From Geminicoccaceae bacterium (GTDB lineage: Bacteria > Pseudomonadota > Alphaproteobacteria > Geminicoccales > Geminicoccaceae): a stretch of 64,000 nucleotides of DNA. The notes below the pieces were generated by a model, which saw only the letters and a program-made list of their open reading frames with translations, did no database searches and was not told where the DNA came from. Shown in pieces: positions 1 through 9,680 of the stretch (position 1 is its first letter; each line of letters begins with the position of its first letter). The stretch lies in the NCBI GenBank assembly GCA_028285265.1, contig JANQPX010000020.1:248001-312000 (forward strand), read 5' to 3'. The position numbers and the translations under genes are program-made.

Positions 1-273
1 GCTTCCAGTGCTGGTGCGCGTGCCACGATCGACAGGGACGCCAGACAACACCGTTCTCCCAACGCCGGCTGGCCGGAAGCAGCGCTGTCAGGCGCACTCG
101 GCTTCAAGCTCTCGGGGCCGAGATTCTATCACGGCGAGGCAACAAACGATGCGTGGGTTGGCGACGGCAATCCACATCTGACTCCAAGCGATATTAGGCG
201 TGCCGTTCGCCTGTTTTGGTGGTCCTGTGGTGTTATAGCTGTACCGATCATCTTGGTTTGGATCGGTTTTTGA
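1..273 (+). CDS. cobD: Adenosylcobinamide-phosphate synthase CobD/CbiB, C-terminal part
   Basis: The reading frame is open from the first base and ends with TGA at 271-273, so only the last 90 codons are in the window. The visible part carries the typical CbiB/CobD end: HRSPNAGWPEAALSGALG, then a LSGPRFYHG-like stretch, a short D-W-x-G motif and a final hydrophobic helix (CGVIAVPIILVWIGF). The family is an inner-membrane enzyme that joins aminopropanol phosphate (or its precursor) to cobyric acid. It is convergent with cobQ, with only 10 bases between the stops, and belongs to the same pathway as the minus-strand cob operon. Identity is good although the N-terminus is missing. Confidence 0.88.
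   Translation, partial: ASSAGARATIDRDARQHRSPNAGWPEAALSGALGFKLSGPRFYHGEATNDAWVGDGNPHLTPSDIRRAVRLFWWSCGVIAVPIILVWIGF
244..271 (+). terminator. Candidate intrinsic terminator overlapping the cobD stop codon
   Basis: A 6-bp stem CCGATC (244-249) / GATCGG (261-266) with an 11-base loop is followed directly by five T (267-271), the last of which is the first base of the TGA stop. It lies inside the last codons of cobD. The stem is short, so strength is uncertain. Confidence 0.4.
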
Positions 274-283
274 CGGGGCTCGC

Positions 284-1750
284 TCAGCCCAATCCAGTTA
301 AGGCCATCAGGCTATCCATATCGAGATGATGCTCGAGATGCTCGGCAAGCTGATCCAGGGTTGTTTCCACTTGACGCTCATAGGCGACGGATGCCGCAAC
401 GCGTGTACCGAGCTGTCGCAAGAAATCCTGACGGAAGGTGTCGTCAGCGAAGAGGCCGTGGACGTAACAGCCGATGATTTGTCCATCCTCAGAAACTGCA
501 CCTTCCGGGCGACCCTCCAGCTTTAGGAACGGGCGGTCAAGCGCCGGGCCTGTACTCCTGCCGATATGCATTTCATAGCCGCGGATCGACAGGCCGGTTT
601 CACAGACAACGCCCGACGACTCGAGCAGCGTCTTCTCGCCGGTGAGGACGGTTTCCATATCAAACCACCCAAGACCAATGGCGTCCGATGGAGGCCCTTC
701 AATTCCATCGGGATCAGCAACCCGCCGGCCCAGCATTTGGAATCCACCACATAGCCCCAGTACCATACCACCGCGTCGGATGTGAGCATGTAGATCCACA
801 TCCCAACCTTGCTCACGAAAGGCGGCCAGATCGGCCAGCGTGGACTTGGAACCTGGCAGGACGATCAGATCAGCGTCGCATGGCAGGGGCTCGGTCGGTT
901 CTATAAAGACGACGCTGACGTCTGGCTCGGCAGCAAGGGGATCGAGGTCGTCGAAATTGGAAAGTCGCGGCCATCTAGGCACGGCGATCTTAATGCTGCC
1001 AGGCGTCTCACCATTGTTAGGCAAATCCAGAATATCTTCGGCAGGCAGTTTGGCTGCGCCGCCGAACCAGGGAAGGACGCCGAGCGACCGCATGCCAGTG
1101 TGTTGCTCAATGATGGCGTGCGCGTCGTCAAACAGCGACGGATCGCCCCTAAATTTGTTGACGATATAGGCCTTCAGTCTTGCCTTCTCCGAAGGTTGCA
1201 ACAGTGTGTGTGTGCCAACTAATGACGCAATCACGCCGCCGCGATCAATATCGCCCACCAATATGACGGGTAGATCCGCTGCCTCAGCAAAGCCCATATT
1301 GGCGATGTCACCGGCACGGAGATTCACTTCGGCAGGGCTACCAGCCCCTTCTACGAGGACAAGGTCTGCTGACGACCTAAGATGGTGATAACTTTCCAGA
1401 ACATACTTCATCAGCTCTGGTTTCAGTTGATGGTAGTCCTTGGCCTGGCAAGCCCCGAATACGCTGCCTTGAACGACGACCTGAGCACCGATCTCGGTTT
1501 GGGGCTTTAGGAGCACCGGATTCATATGAACCGAGGGGCGCGCGCCGGCAGCCTTCGCCTGCAGTGCCTGGGCCCGTCCGATTTCCCCACCATCGGCGGT
1601 TACCGCAGCATTGTTACTCATATTCTGCGGCTTGAACGGCATCACCTTGAGGTCACGGTTTCTAAAGAGGCGACAGAGGCCCGCGACCAGCAAGGACTTT
1701 CCAACATTCGAGCCGGTGCCCTGCAGCATCAGCGCTGCCGCGTGTGTCAT
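284..1750 (-). CDS. cobQ: Cobyric acid synthase CobQ
   Basis: A 488-residue protein of normal length for CobQ. The N-terminus has the ATP-binding P-loop-like GTGSNVGKS (about residues 11-19) and the family stretch KPQNMSNNA. The C-terminal half is a class I glutamine amidotransferase domain with the nucleophile-elbow motif [10 protein letters not shown] (Cys near residue 335) and a VHGLF histidine near 432. It amidates adenosylcobyrinic acid a,c-diamide at four side chains in the cytoplasm. It is the last gene of the minus-strand cob operon, 58 bases after cobO. The ATG start gives the expected N-terminus. Confidence 0.95.
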   Translation of the reverse strand: MTHAAALMLQGTGSNVGKSLLVAGLCRLFRNRDLKVMPFKPQNMSNNAAVTADGGEIGRAQALQAKAAGARPSVHMNPVLLKPQTEIGAQVVVQGSVFGACQAKDYHQLKPELMKYVLESYHHLRSSADLVLVEGAGSPAEVNLRAGDIANMGFAEAADLPVILVGDIDRGGVIASLVGTHTLLQPSEKARLKAYIVNKFRGDPSLFDDAHAIIEQHTGMRSLGVLPWFGGAAKLPAEDILDLPNNGETPGSIKIAVPRWPRLSNFDDLDPLAAEPDVSVVFIEPTEPLPCDADLIVLPGSKSTLADLAAFREQGWDVDLHAHIRRGGMVLGLCGGFQMLGRRVADPDGIEGPPSDAIGLGWFDMETVLTGEKTLLESSGVVCETGLSIRGYEMHIGRSTGPALDRPFLKLEGRPEGAVSEDGQIIGCYVHGLFADDTFRQDFLRQLGTRVAASVAYERQVETTLDQLAEHLEHHLDMDSLMALTGLG

Positions 1751-1808
1751 TTCATGTCCCCATCACCGAACGCGAACATCCAGCCGCTCAATGAGATGAT
1801 CACGACAC

Positions 1809-2423
1809 CTAGAATTCGATGCCGAGCTGCGCCTTCACACCATCGCGGAAAGGATGCTTCACAAGGGTCATCTCGGTAACGAGATCAGCCGCCTCGATGA
1901 GTTCAGGTTTGGCATTCCGCCCGGTGACGACGACATGGAGATCAGCGCGTTTAGCGAGTAGGCCATCGACGACGTTATCGATTGAGAGATAATCCTTGCG
2001 GAGCACAATGTTCAGTTCGTCGAGGAGAAGCAGGTGAAGATCGGGGGCGGCCATCATGGCCACCGCTTCGTCCCAGGCGGCCTTTGCCGCAGCAATATCA
2101 CGCTCCCGGTCTTGGGTTTCCCAAGTGAACCCTTCACCCATCACTTTCACTGTGACCAGATCTGGGAACTTTTCCAAAATTTGACGTTCACCCGTCTCTC
2201 GTCGACCTTTGACGAATTGCACCACGCCGACCTTCAGGCCGTGACCAAGTGTGCGCATCACAAGTCCGAAGGCAGCCGTGCTCTTTCCTTTACCGGTCCC
2301 TGTGTGAACGATTAGGAGCCCCTTCTCCTTGGTTTTGGAGGCATAGATTCGATCTTTGACCGCCTTGATTTTGGCCATCTTTTCGCGGTGGGCGTCGTTA
2401 ATGTCAGTGTCTGCGGTGGTCAT
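1809..2423 (-). CDS. cobO: Cob(I)yrinic acid a,c-diamide adenosyltransferase CobO
   Basis: A 204-residue protein, typical for the BtuR/CobA/CobO family. The P-loop HTGTGKGKSTAAFG lies near residues 41-54, followed by VVQFVKG, and LLLLDELN is the Walker B-like segment. It transfers the adenosyl group of ATP to the reduced corrinoid cobalt. It sits between cobN and cobQ on the minus strand, the usual order in alphaproteobacteria. A 72-base gap separates it from cobN. Confidence 0.95.
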   Translation of the reverse strand: MTTADTDINDAHREKMAKIKAVKDRIYASKTKEKGLLIVHTGTGKGKSTAAFGLVMRTLGHGLKVGVVQFVKGRRETGERQILEKFPDLVTVKVMGEGFTWETQDRERDIAAAKAAWDEAVAMMAAPDLHLLLLDELNIVLRKDYLSIDNVVDGLLAKRADLHVVVTGRNAKPELIEAADLVTEMTLVKHPFRDGVKAQLGIEF

Positions 2424-2495
2424 GCCGTCTCTCCCGATCGCGCGCTCGGCCGCAGCTAACGCCCAATCGCCTCTCTGCGCAAGGGTGATATCGCG

Positions 2496-5400
2496 CTAAG
2501 AGAGCAAGCGTTCCAGCTGATCGTGAACGTCATTGGCGCGTGGCCGCCAAAGACCGCGTTCGATGGCTTCTTGAAACCGCCGGGCAATTTCTTCGAGCGC
2601 GTTGGGATTATGCTCTTCGACAAAGCCGCGAACGTGCATGTCGGCGAGATAAGCATCGTACAACGCATCGAAGTGATGGTCTTCGACAACGCGCGACGTT
2701 GCGGCAAAAGCGAAGAGATAGTCGACCGTGGCCGCAATTTCGAAGGCGCCCTTATAGCCATGTCGCATGACGCCACGCAGCCATTTCGGATTGGCCGCAC
2801 GTCCTCTGACAACCCTTCCGATCTCTTCCTTCAATGTGCGGATTCGCGGGCTCTCCGGGCGGGAATGGTCATTGTGATAGATGGTCGGCTGGTCGCCAGA
2901 CAAATGCCGTACTGCAGCGGCGACACCTCCTTCGAACTGGTAGTAATCGTCGCTATCGAGCAAATCGTGCTCACGATTGTCCTGGTTATGTACAACGAGC
3001 TGAACGGCCTTTAGGCGCCGCTCGAATAAGTTCTGTTCGGCCGCCCCCTCTGTCTTCGCGCCATAGGCATAACCACCCCAAGCAACATAGGCTTTCGCCA
3101 AATCCGCATCTGTCTCCCACCCACGCTCGTCGATCAAAGCTTGAAGACCCGCGCCATAGGCGCCAGGCTTCGAGCCAAAGACACGAAAACTGGCAGAGCG
3201 AGCAGCCGAAGCCTGATCGAAACCTTGGTCAATAAAACTCGCCTGATCCGCGTCGATCTTTGCTCGGATTGGATTGAGGTGAGGGGGCTCGTTCATTTCC
3301 GCGACCTCCCGTACGGCGCGGTCGAACAAGTCGATTTGGGCAGGAAAGGCGTCACGAAAAAATCCAGAAATGCGGAGCGTGACGTCAACGCGCGGGCGAT
3401 CGAGGAGCTCAATCGGCAGAACCTCTATGCCTGTGACACGATGAGAAGCGTTGTCCCAAACGGGTGACGCGCCGATCAATGCCAATGCTTGAGCGATATC
3501 ATCGCCGCCGGTTCGCATATTGGCCGTCCCCCAGGCGGACAAGACAACCGTCTTCGGCCAGTCACCTTCGTCTTGGAGATAACGCTCGATGAGCATTTCT
3601 GCCGACTTGCGTCCGAGGTGCCAGGCTGCTGGTGTCGGCACGGCACGGCTATCGACGGAGAAAAAATTACGCCCGGTTGGCAGCACATCAAGCCGCCCCC
3701 GTGTTGGCGCGCCTGAGGGGCCGGGCCTGACAAAACGACCATCGAGGCCGGTAAGAAGACTGTTGATTTCGGCTTGACCGCTCGCCTCGATCATGGGGCG
3801 AATACGTTCCTCAATCTCACGCAATACCAACCCGGTCTCAGTCCAACGTCGATCCAGCCTGATGTCGCCTGCGATGAGGCCTCGGGCCAATAGCTCCAGC
3901 CGTTCGACAAGATCGCCATGGCTTCTCCACAGGCTGCCACCGGTCGGTAAATCAGCTAATGCGTCCGGGCGTGGACCATGCCATGTTGTTGCAAAGTCAC
4001 CATCAAGCGGATCGAAATCTGCCCCTAAACGAAGGTCGCCGGCAAGAGCTCGCAGGATCGAGGCATCCCCTCCCAATCCATCGTGGCGCGGTAAGCGCGT
4101 CAGGGCCACCAACAGATCAATAAGCTGGTCGCCTGACGGCGCACGCCCGAGAATGTGCAAGCCATCTCTGATCTGCAGCTCCTTGATTTCACAGAGATGA
4201 TTATCAAGAGCGGCAAGCGCGTCGTCAGGGTCTGCATCCCGGGAAATTCCCAGGTCCACATCGAGTCCAAGACGTTGGCTTTCAGCCAAGATCTCACCGC
4301 GGAGATAACTGACCCGCCGCGGATCAACACCTGCCGCTTGATAGTATTCGTCGACCAGGCCCTCTAGTTCAGCAAACGGTCCATAACTCTCAGCACGGGT
4401 CATTGGTGGGGTGAGATGATCGATGATCACCGCAGACGTCCGCCTCTTGGCCTGAGAGCCTTCGCCAGGGTCGTTTACAATGAAGGGATAAAGGTGTGGC
4501 AGGGGGCCAAGCGCTGCCTCGGGAAAGCATGTCTCGGACAGTGCTAATGCCTTTCCTGGCAACCACTCCAGATTGCCGTGTTTACCGAGATGCAGGATCG
4601 CGTGCACATCGAATGAATGACGTAACCACGCGTAAAAGGCGAAATAATTGTGAGGTGGCACGAGGCTTGGATCATGGTAGCTCGCCACCGGATCGATATT
4701 GTATCCACGCGCGGGTTGAATACCGATCGCAATGTTGCCAAACCGCAACAAAGCAAGTTTGAACATGCTGTGGAATGCCTGTGGATCATTTTCAGGTTGC
4801 CCCCAACGCTGCTCTACCGCCTTTTGAAGACTTTCCGGTAACGTTTTGAAAAAACTCTTATAGTTCTCAATCGAAAGGGTGATTTCCGATGCTTTTTGCT
4901 CATATTTTGCGAGATTGTTGGTCACACCTGCGACGAGTTTGTCCACAAGAGTGCTGCCATCTCCTTCCCAGTTTTCTACGACGTAACCCGCTAATCGCAG
5001 CGCTTTCAACAGATCCGCGGCACTCTCCAATGTGTCCAAGCCGACCCCATTGGCAAGCCGTCCATCTTGATTCGGATAATTCGCCAAGATGACCGCAATT
5101 CGACGATTATCAACTTTGACGCGATGAAGCCTAATCCAGCTTGCAGCTAATTCCGCGACAAAATTGATCCGATCCTGGCGCGGCTTGAGGCCCACCACGT
5201 CGACTTGGGCCCGTTCGTCAAAACCAAGCTTTTCTTTAAAGGCAACAGCCCTCGATAGAACCCGTCCATCAATCTCGGGCAATACGACGCTCATGGCGAG
5301 ATCGCGCGCCGAAAGGCCACGTGTACCCTCAACCCAAGCCGTCTCACTGCCGCCCGCAAATACCACCTGCAGGACGATCCGTCCTTTGCCTTCGAGCGGC

Positions 5401-6239
5401 GTAGGAGCAGGCATGCCTGGTTTGGAAATCGAAAATCCGGTCGCATTGAGGACGGCCGAAGCATCGGCTTGGTCGAGAAGCTCCTCAATCAACGAAGCCA
5501 CGCTCGCGTCCTTTAAACTTGTGACATAGAGCGGAAGAGCATTGAGGCCGGAACGGTCGAGCGCTCCAATCAGCGCGTCGACGACGTCGAGGTCGGCAGC
5601 CTGCAGCAAGGCCCGATAAAAGACCACAGCAGCAACGGGCCGGTCTTGCTCCCAGTGGGTTTGCCTGAGTGATTCGAGATCAGGTTCGGACTGGCCTGGC
5701 CAATAGATACCAGCCCGAAGCAGGGGGGCGGGCTCGACCCACGACTCCTCGTTTCCTAGAAGAGTGGCGGCATAGCAGAGCAACGACTCGCTATTCCTGA
5801 TACCTCCATGGACGCCAAACTGCCAAAGCCGATGGCATACATCTGCTGGCAGCGTACACCGCTCGGCGAGCTCCTGATCGGGCTGATCATCACCGGGCAG
5901 GACCGCCAATGGAATGTCGGCAGACCTGCAGACCGCAGCGATCTGTTCTAGACCGTAGGGCCAGTAACTTCGCCCACCAAGCAGTCTGAGAACAACCAGT
6001 TTGGCTTGCGCAACAACTGTTTCGACATACAGATCGACAGACATCGGGTGCGAAAGGCGCAACATGTTCGCCAACCTAAGCGTGGGCGCATGGTCTGGTC
6101 TCTTCGCTTGGGCTGCCGCAAGACTCCGAAGCTCCGTATCGGCAGCCGAGATGTAGACGATGTCACCGGGCGACTGGCCGAGATCAACGGCTTCACCGTC
6201 GTCATCAGTGGTCGCCTGACGGGCGTTTAGGAGATGCAC
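2496..6239 (-). CDS. cobN: Cobaltochelatase subunit CobN
   Basis: A 1247-residue protein, close to the usual ~1250-1275 residues of CobN. The sequence is continuous with no frameshift and shows family segments such as GKHGNLEWLPGKALALS (mid-protein), YPNQDGRLANGVGLD and the C-terminal MRHGYKGAFEIAATVDYLF. CobN is the large subunit of the ATP-dependent aerobic chelatase that inserts Co2+ into hydrogenobyrinic acid a,c-diamide. Its partners CobS and CobT are not in this window, so they must be elsewhere or replaced. It lies 21 bases after cobW on the minus strand, consistent with cotranscription. Confidence 0.95.
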   Translation of the reverse strand: MHLLNARQATTDDDGEAVDLGQSPGDIVYISAADTELRSLAAAQAKRPDHAPTLRLANMLRLSHPMSVDLYVETVVAQAKLVVLRLLGGRSYWPYGLEQIAAVCRSADIPLAVLPGDDQPDQELAERCTLPADVCHRLWQFGVHGGIRNSESLLCYAATLLGNEESWVEPAPLLRAGIYWPGQSEPDLESLRQTHWEQDRPVAAVVFYRALLQAADLDVVDALIGALDRSGLNALPLYVTSLKDASVASLIEELLDQADASAVLNATGFSISKPGMPAPTPLEGKGRIVLQVVFAGGSETAWVEGTRGLSARDLAMSVVLPEIDGRVLSRAVAFKEKLGFDERAQVDVVGLKPRQDRINFVAELAASWIRLHRVKVDNRRIAVILANYPNQDGRLANGVGLDTLESAADLLKALRLAGYVVENWEGDGSTLVDKLVAGVTNNLAKYEQKASEITLSIENYKSFFKTLPESLQKAVEQRWGQPENDPQAFHSMFKLALLRFGNIAIGIQPARGYNIDPVASYHDPSLVPPHNYFAFYAWLRHSFDVHAILHLGKHGNLEWLPGKALALSETCFPEAALGPLPHLYPFIVNDPGEGSQAKRRTSAVIIDHLTPPMTRAESYGPFAELEGLVDEYYQAAGVDPRRVSYLRGEILAESQRLGLDVDLGISRDADPDDALAALDNHLCEIKELQIRDGLHILGRAPSGDQLIDLLVALTRLPRHDGLGGDASILRALAGDLRLGADFDPLDGDFATTWHGPRPDALADLPTGGSLWRSHGDLVERLELLARGLIAGDIRLDRRWTETGLVLREIEERIRPMIEASGQAEINSLLTGLDGRFVRPGPSGAPTRGRLDVLPTGRNFFSVDSRAVPTPAAWHLGRKSAEMLIERYLQDEGDWPKTVVLSAWGTANMRTGGDDIAQALALIGASPVWDNASHRVTGIEVLPIELLDRPRVDVTLRISGFFRDAFPAQIDLFDRAVREVAEMNEPPHLNPIRAKIDADQASFIDQGFDQASAARSASFRVFGSKPGAYGAGLQALIDERGWETDADLAKAYVAWGGYAYGAKTEGAAEQNLFERRLKAVQLVVHNQDNREHDLLDSDDYYQFEGGVAAAVRHLSGDQPTIYHNDHSRPESPRIRTLKEEIGRVVRGRAANPKWLRGVMRHGYKGAFEIAATVDYLFAFAATSRVVEDHHFDALYDAYLADMHVRGFVEEHNPNALEEIARRFQEAIERGLWRPRANDVHDQLERLLS

Positions 6240-6260
6240 CTGAGCGTTCGGCCGTTGCGC

Positions 6261-7319
6261 TCAGGCCGCAACCGACGCGGGTTTACCTAGCGCATCGACG
6301 ATTGCGGCTTGGTTGAGATCATGCTCTCCGATTACCACGAGCTTGCCGACCTTCGGCTCGCCAACCTTCCAAGGACGGTCGTAGTAATGCTGAATTCGAT
6401 CGCCAACACCCTGTATCGCCAGCCGCATAGGCTTACCCATGACCTCGACAAATCCTTTCACCCGCAATACGCGCTGATCGGCGACGACGCGTTTAACGTG
6501 CGCTGCAAAGGCTGTTGGATCATCCTGGGCGGGGATGTCAACGTGAAAGCTCGTGAAGTCATCATGTTCATGGTCCTCGCCATCGTCATGATGAGATTTA
6601 CGGCTCTCCAGATCGTCTTCCGCAGCAGCGCCTTGGCCAATCAGAATGTCCAAAGGTACAGCTGCATGCGAAGCTCGCACCACGCCAACGCCTTGACGTA
6701 ACTCCTTTTGAATTCGGGTCTCGATGATGTCCCAGTCGCCTTCATCGACCAGATCGGCCTTATTGGCGATGACCAGATCGGCGGCGCCCAATTGCTCTTC
6801 AAAAAGTTCTTCGAGGGGGCTTTCATGGTCGAGCTGATCGTCGGCTTGACGCTGTTGATCAACCTTCGCCGGATCGGACGCGAAGAGACCGTCGCGCACT
6901 GCTGCTGCGTCGACGACGGCAACCACCCCATCGACGGTCACCCGGCTTTTAATTTCCGGCCAATTGAAAGCTTTGATCAGCGGCTTCGGCAATGCAAGGC
7001 CCGACGTCTCGATCACAATGTGGTCGGGCAGCGGATTGCGCGCCAGAAGTGACTGCATGGTCGGCACGAAATCGTCGGCGACGGTGCAACAAATACAGCC
7101 GTTCGCCAGCTCGACGATGTCCTCCTCAGTGCAATTGGCATCGCCACAGCCGAGCAAAAGCTCACGATCAACGCCGATGTCGCCGAACTCATTCACGATC
7201 AGCGCGATGCGACGGCCATCGGCTTGACGCAGAATGTTTTGAATCAAGCTCGTTTTGCCAGCCCCGAGAAACCCGGTGAAGACAGTGGTTGGAATCTTTT
7301 GTTGGTGGCGGCTAAGCAA
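6261..7319 (-). CDS. cobW: CobW-type metal-chaperone GTPase
   Basis: A 352-residue G3E-family GTPase. It has the P-loop GFLGAGKT at residues 16-23, the metal-binding CxCC in NGCICCTV near residue 74, and the guanine-specificity NKAD near 185. A histidine/aspartate-rich insert (SHHDDGEDHEHDD, around 240) precedes the CobW C-terminal domain. The family delivers metals; its place between cobP and cobN suggests cobalt delivery to the chelatase, though zinc chaperones of the same family look similar. It starts 15 bases downstream of cobP. Confidence 0.92.
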   Translation of the reverse strand: MLSRHQQKIPTTVFTGFLGAGKTSLIQNILRQADGRRIALIVNEFGDIGVDRELLLGCGDANCTEEDIVELANGCICCTVADDFVPTMQSLLARNPLPDHIVIETSGLALPKPLIKAFNWPEIKSRVTVDGVVAVVDAAAVRDGLFASDPAKVDQQRQADDQLDHESPLEELFEEQLGAADLVIANKADLVDEGDWDIIETRIQKELRQGVGVVRASHAAVPLDILIGQGAAAEDDLESRKSHHDDGEDHEHDDFTSFHVDIPAQDDPTAFAAHVKRVVADQRVLRVKGFVEVMGKPMRLAIQGVGDRIQHYYDRPWKVGEPKVGKLVVIGEHDLNQAAIVDALGKPASVAA

Positions 7320-7334
7320 TGGGATGCTCCAAGG

Positions 7335-7874
7335 TCAGGGCTTCAGTTGTTGGGCAAGACCAGCTGTCATCAGCAGCACCTGATCGGCCTTTTCTGCGAG
7401 GCGCTGGTGTAGGCGTCCAGCATGATCGATAAATGCACGCGCCATCGCGTTGGTCGGCATGACACCTTGTCCAACTTCGTTCGAGACGAACACAGCAGCA
7501 CCGCTAAGCGCCTCTAAACTTTCAACAAAGCTGTCAATTTCAGCCTCGATCGGCCGATCATGAACCATGAGATTCGTGAGCCAAAGTGTCAGACAGTCTA
7601 TCAGGAGCGCGCGCCCTTCGGCCGTTACACTATGCAGGGTTCTGGTCAGTGCCAGGGGTTCCTCGATCGTGCGCCAGCGGTCACCACGACGCGTTCTATG
7701 CTCATCGATTCGGTCCGACATCTCTTTGTCCAGCGCTTGAGCCGTGGCGATGTAGTACGGCTCCAGTCCGCTGGTTTGCACGAGTTGCTCAGCATGGCGG
7801 CTCTTACCAGAGCGGGCACCACCGAGGATCAGCGTGATGCGGGGCAGGGGATGCAGAGGATCATGTATCGGCAT
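7335..7874 (-). CDS. cobP: Adenosylcobinamide kinase / adenosylcobinamide-phosphate guanylyltransferase
   Basis: A 179-residue CobU/CobP protein. It begins with the P-loop GGARSGKSRHAEQL at about residues 18-31, then PYYIATA, a central LLIDCLTLWLTN and the family segment SNEVGQGVMP followed by GRLHQRLAEKAD. The bifunctional enzyme phosphorylates adenosylcobinamide and then attaches GMP, giving the nucleotide-loop precursor. It is the first gene of the minus-strand cob operon. I see no cobalamin riboswitch in the 175 bases upstream before the divergent gene. Confidence 0.94.
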   Translation of the reverse strand: MPIHDPLHPLPRITLILGGARSGKSRHAEQLVQTSGLEPYYIATAQALDKEMSDRIDEHRTRRGDRWRTIEEPLALTRTLHSVTAEGRALLIDCLTLWLTNLMVHDRPIEAEIDSFVESLEALSGAAVFVSNEVGQGVMPTNAMARAFIDHAGRLHQRLAEKADQVLLMTAGLAQQLKP

Positions 7875-8049
7875 AGCGCGGTTTTAGTCTGACAATTCCA
7901 GGAAGCAAGCATCGAATGCGGCAAAATTCCGCTTGATCGCGACGGTGTCGCCGATCTGTGACTTGCTGGTGATGGAAAAGGGATGCTGAAAGAAAGGTAT
8001 GAGAGGGACGCTCTACCAACTGGTTTCCACATTCCCGAGGATTGCCCTG

Positions 8050-9417
8050 ATGAAACGCCTCGTCTTTGGCTTTTGCCTGTCGTTCGTCACTGCTATCGCC
8101 GTGCCTGCTGATAATCGGTCGCTCTTTGCCCAGGACCATGCCCTCTCTATCACCGTTGCCGATCTCTTGGATGATGATCCCGTTAAACGACAAAATGCTC
8201 GCGATGTGTTGGTACAACGAGGGAAACCAGATGTTGCTGCCGCGATCATTCAAGTGTTGCGTTTCATTCAGGACGACGGCGAGATGGATGCGGCCCTCGC
8301 CTCGCTTACCGGTGAAGCCCCGGGTTCGAACAGTTGGGCGGCGTGGATGCTGTGGCAGCAGGCACATCCAGAGGTCACGCCCTTCGATGGCTTCGATCAG
8401 TTCAAGGCAGATCTGATGGCGGCGATCGATCCCAACTTTCGTGTTTTCCTCTATCCCAACATCAACCATGAGATCAGGCTTGAGGAGATCGTTTGGGGTG
8501 GCGTTGTCAAGGACGGCATTCCTGCTCTGACCAATCCGCGCCACATAACGCCGGAGGAAGCCGACTACATCACGCAGGACGAACTGGTGTTTGGGGTCGA
8601 GATCAACGGTGATGCAAGGGCCTATCCGCTTCGCATTCTTGACTGGCATGAAATGTTTAATGATGTCGTCGGCGGCCAGCCGGTCAGCCTTGCCTATTGC
8701 ACACTTTGCGGCTCCGGAATCCTCTACAAAACCGACGTCGAGGGAGAAGAGGACCCGATTATCTTCGGATCGTCCGGCTTTCTCTATCGTTCAAACAAAC
8801 TGATGTACGATCAAAAGACCCATAGTCTTTGGAACCAATTCACCGGCAGACCTGTTGTCGGTGAACTGACTGGATCAGGATTAGAACTCGATATTCTTCC
8901 GGTAGCTATCACGACCTGGGCCGACTGGTTGGCACAGCATCCCAATACCAAAGTGCTGTCTCTTGAGACTGGTTACACCAGGGATTACACACCTGGCCGT
9001 CCCTATAGCGAATATTTCGGCTCCCCAAACCTGATGTTCCCCGCCTTGGTTGAGGACGAGCGCTTAGAGGCGAAGAATTATGTCTATGCCGTCCGTACCG
9101 ACGGATTGGCTCGAGCCTGGCCGCTAACGGCATTCGAAGGCGGCGAGATCCTCAACGATCGTCTCGGCGATCTGAGGATTACTCTCATTGGTGATGCCGA
9201 TACGCGGACGGTACGCGCTTATCTCCGAGACGATGTTGTGGTCAGGGCGACTGACGATCCGACTATTGTACTAGCAGGCGATGTGCCGATGACGGTGCGC
9301 GAGGAAGGACTGATATCGAATAACGGCCTAGTTTTTGAGCGTATTCCTGGTCACATTGCCTATTGGTTCGCCTGGCAAGGCTTTATCGCTGGCGGACCGC
9401 TCGCCGAGGTCCGATAG
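8050..9417 (+). CDS. Secreted DUF3179-domain protein
   Basis: From ATG 8050 the product is 455 residues and starts with a signal peptide (MKRLVFGFCLSFVTAIAVPA). This start has GAGG nine bases upstream; the longer ATG at 7999 would bury the signal sequence. The body matches the DUF3179 pattern: GDARAYPLRILDWHEMFND, then a CxxC in AYCTLCGSG, FGSSGFLYRSNKLMYD and a repeat-like NYVYAVRTDGLARAWPL. The N-terminal ~110 residues contain an arm that resembles HEAT-like helices. Function of DUF3179 is unknown; the CxxC may bind metal or a redox partner. It is transcribed away from the cob operon as a single gene. Confidence 0.82.
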   Translation: MKRLVFGFCLSFVTAIAVPADNRSLFAQDHALSITVADLLDDDPVKRQNARDVLVQRGKPDVAAAIIQVLRFIQDDGEMDAALASLTGEAPGSNSWAAWMLWQQAHPEVTPFDGFDQFKADLMAAIDPNFRVFLYPNINHEIRLEEIVWGGVVKDGIPALTNPRHITPEEADYITQDELVFGVEINGDARAYPLRILDWHEMFNDVVGGQPVSLAYCTLCGSGILYKTDVEGEEDPIIFGSSGFLYRSNKLMYDQKTHSLWNQFTGRPVVGELTGSGLELDILPVAITTWADWLAQHPNTKVLSLETGYTRDYTPGRPYSEYFGSPNLMFPALVEDERLEAKNYVYAVRTDGLARAWPLTAFEGGEILNDRLGDLRITLIGDADTRTVRAYLRDDVVVRATDDPTIVLAGDVPMTVREEGLISNNGLVFERIPGHIAYWFAWQGFIAGGPLAEVR

Positions 9418-9491
9418 CCCGAAGGCGATTATTTCTTAGACATATGCTGCTGGAAAATGCAGCAACTCGCTGACATCAAAAGGAAAAGAAG

Positions 9492-9518
9492 AGGCCCCGT
9501 CTGGTATCGACGGGGCCT
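9492..9518 (-). terminator. Strong hairpin, terminator-like on the minus strand
   Basis: AGGCCCCGTC (9492-9501) pairs perfectly with GACGGGGCCT (9509-9518) around a 7-base loop. Read on the minus strand it is followed by the pyrimidine/T-rich CTTCTTTTCCTTTT; on the plus strand there is no T run. It lies about 130 bases beyond the pckA terminator, so it may end read-through or an unannotated minus-strand transcript. Confidence 0.5.
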
Positions 9519-9649
9519 GAGAAGATGATCGCCAAGGTGGGGAAGCGGTTGGTCAACGCCCCGGGGTCGTGTGGGATGCAGCCTAATCCCGAGACCAGTG
9601 ACCTTCCATTCTTAACCTAGCAAGCGCTGTGCCAAGTTTGCCGACGACA

Positions 9650-9680
9650 TAAAAAAAGGGCGTCCAGATCGGACGCCCTT
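9650..9680 (-). terminator. Intrinsic terminator of pckA
   Basis: On the minus strand a perfect 10-bp stem AAGGGCGTCC / GGACGCCCTT with a 5-base loop (9656-9680 on the plus strand) runs into seven T (9651-9657 complement, partly paired). It lies about 95 bases past the pckA stop. Confidence 0.85.

Noticed and set aside
7875..8049. Possible cobalamin riboswitch upstream of cobP
   Set aside because: No B12 box and too little space on the minus strand before the divergent gene.
7861..8649. Long minus-strand open frame antisense to the DUF3179 gene
   Set aside because: It overlaps a well-supported secreted protein, has no recognised family and no ribosome site.
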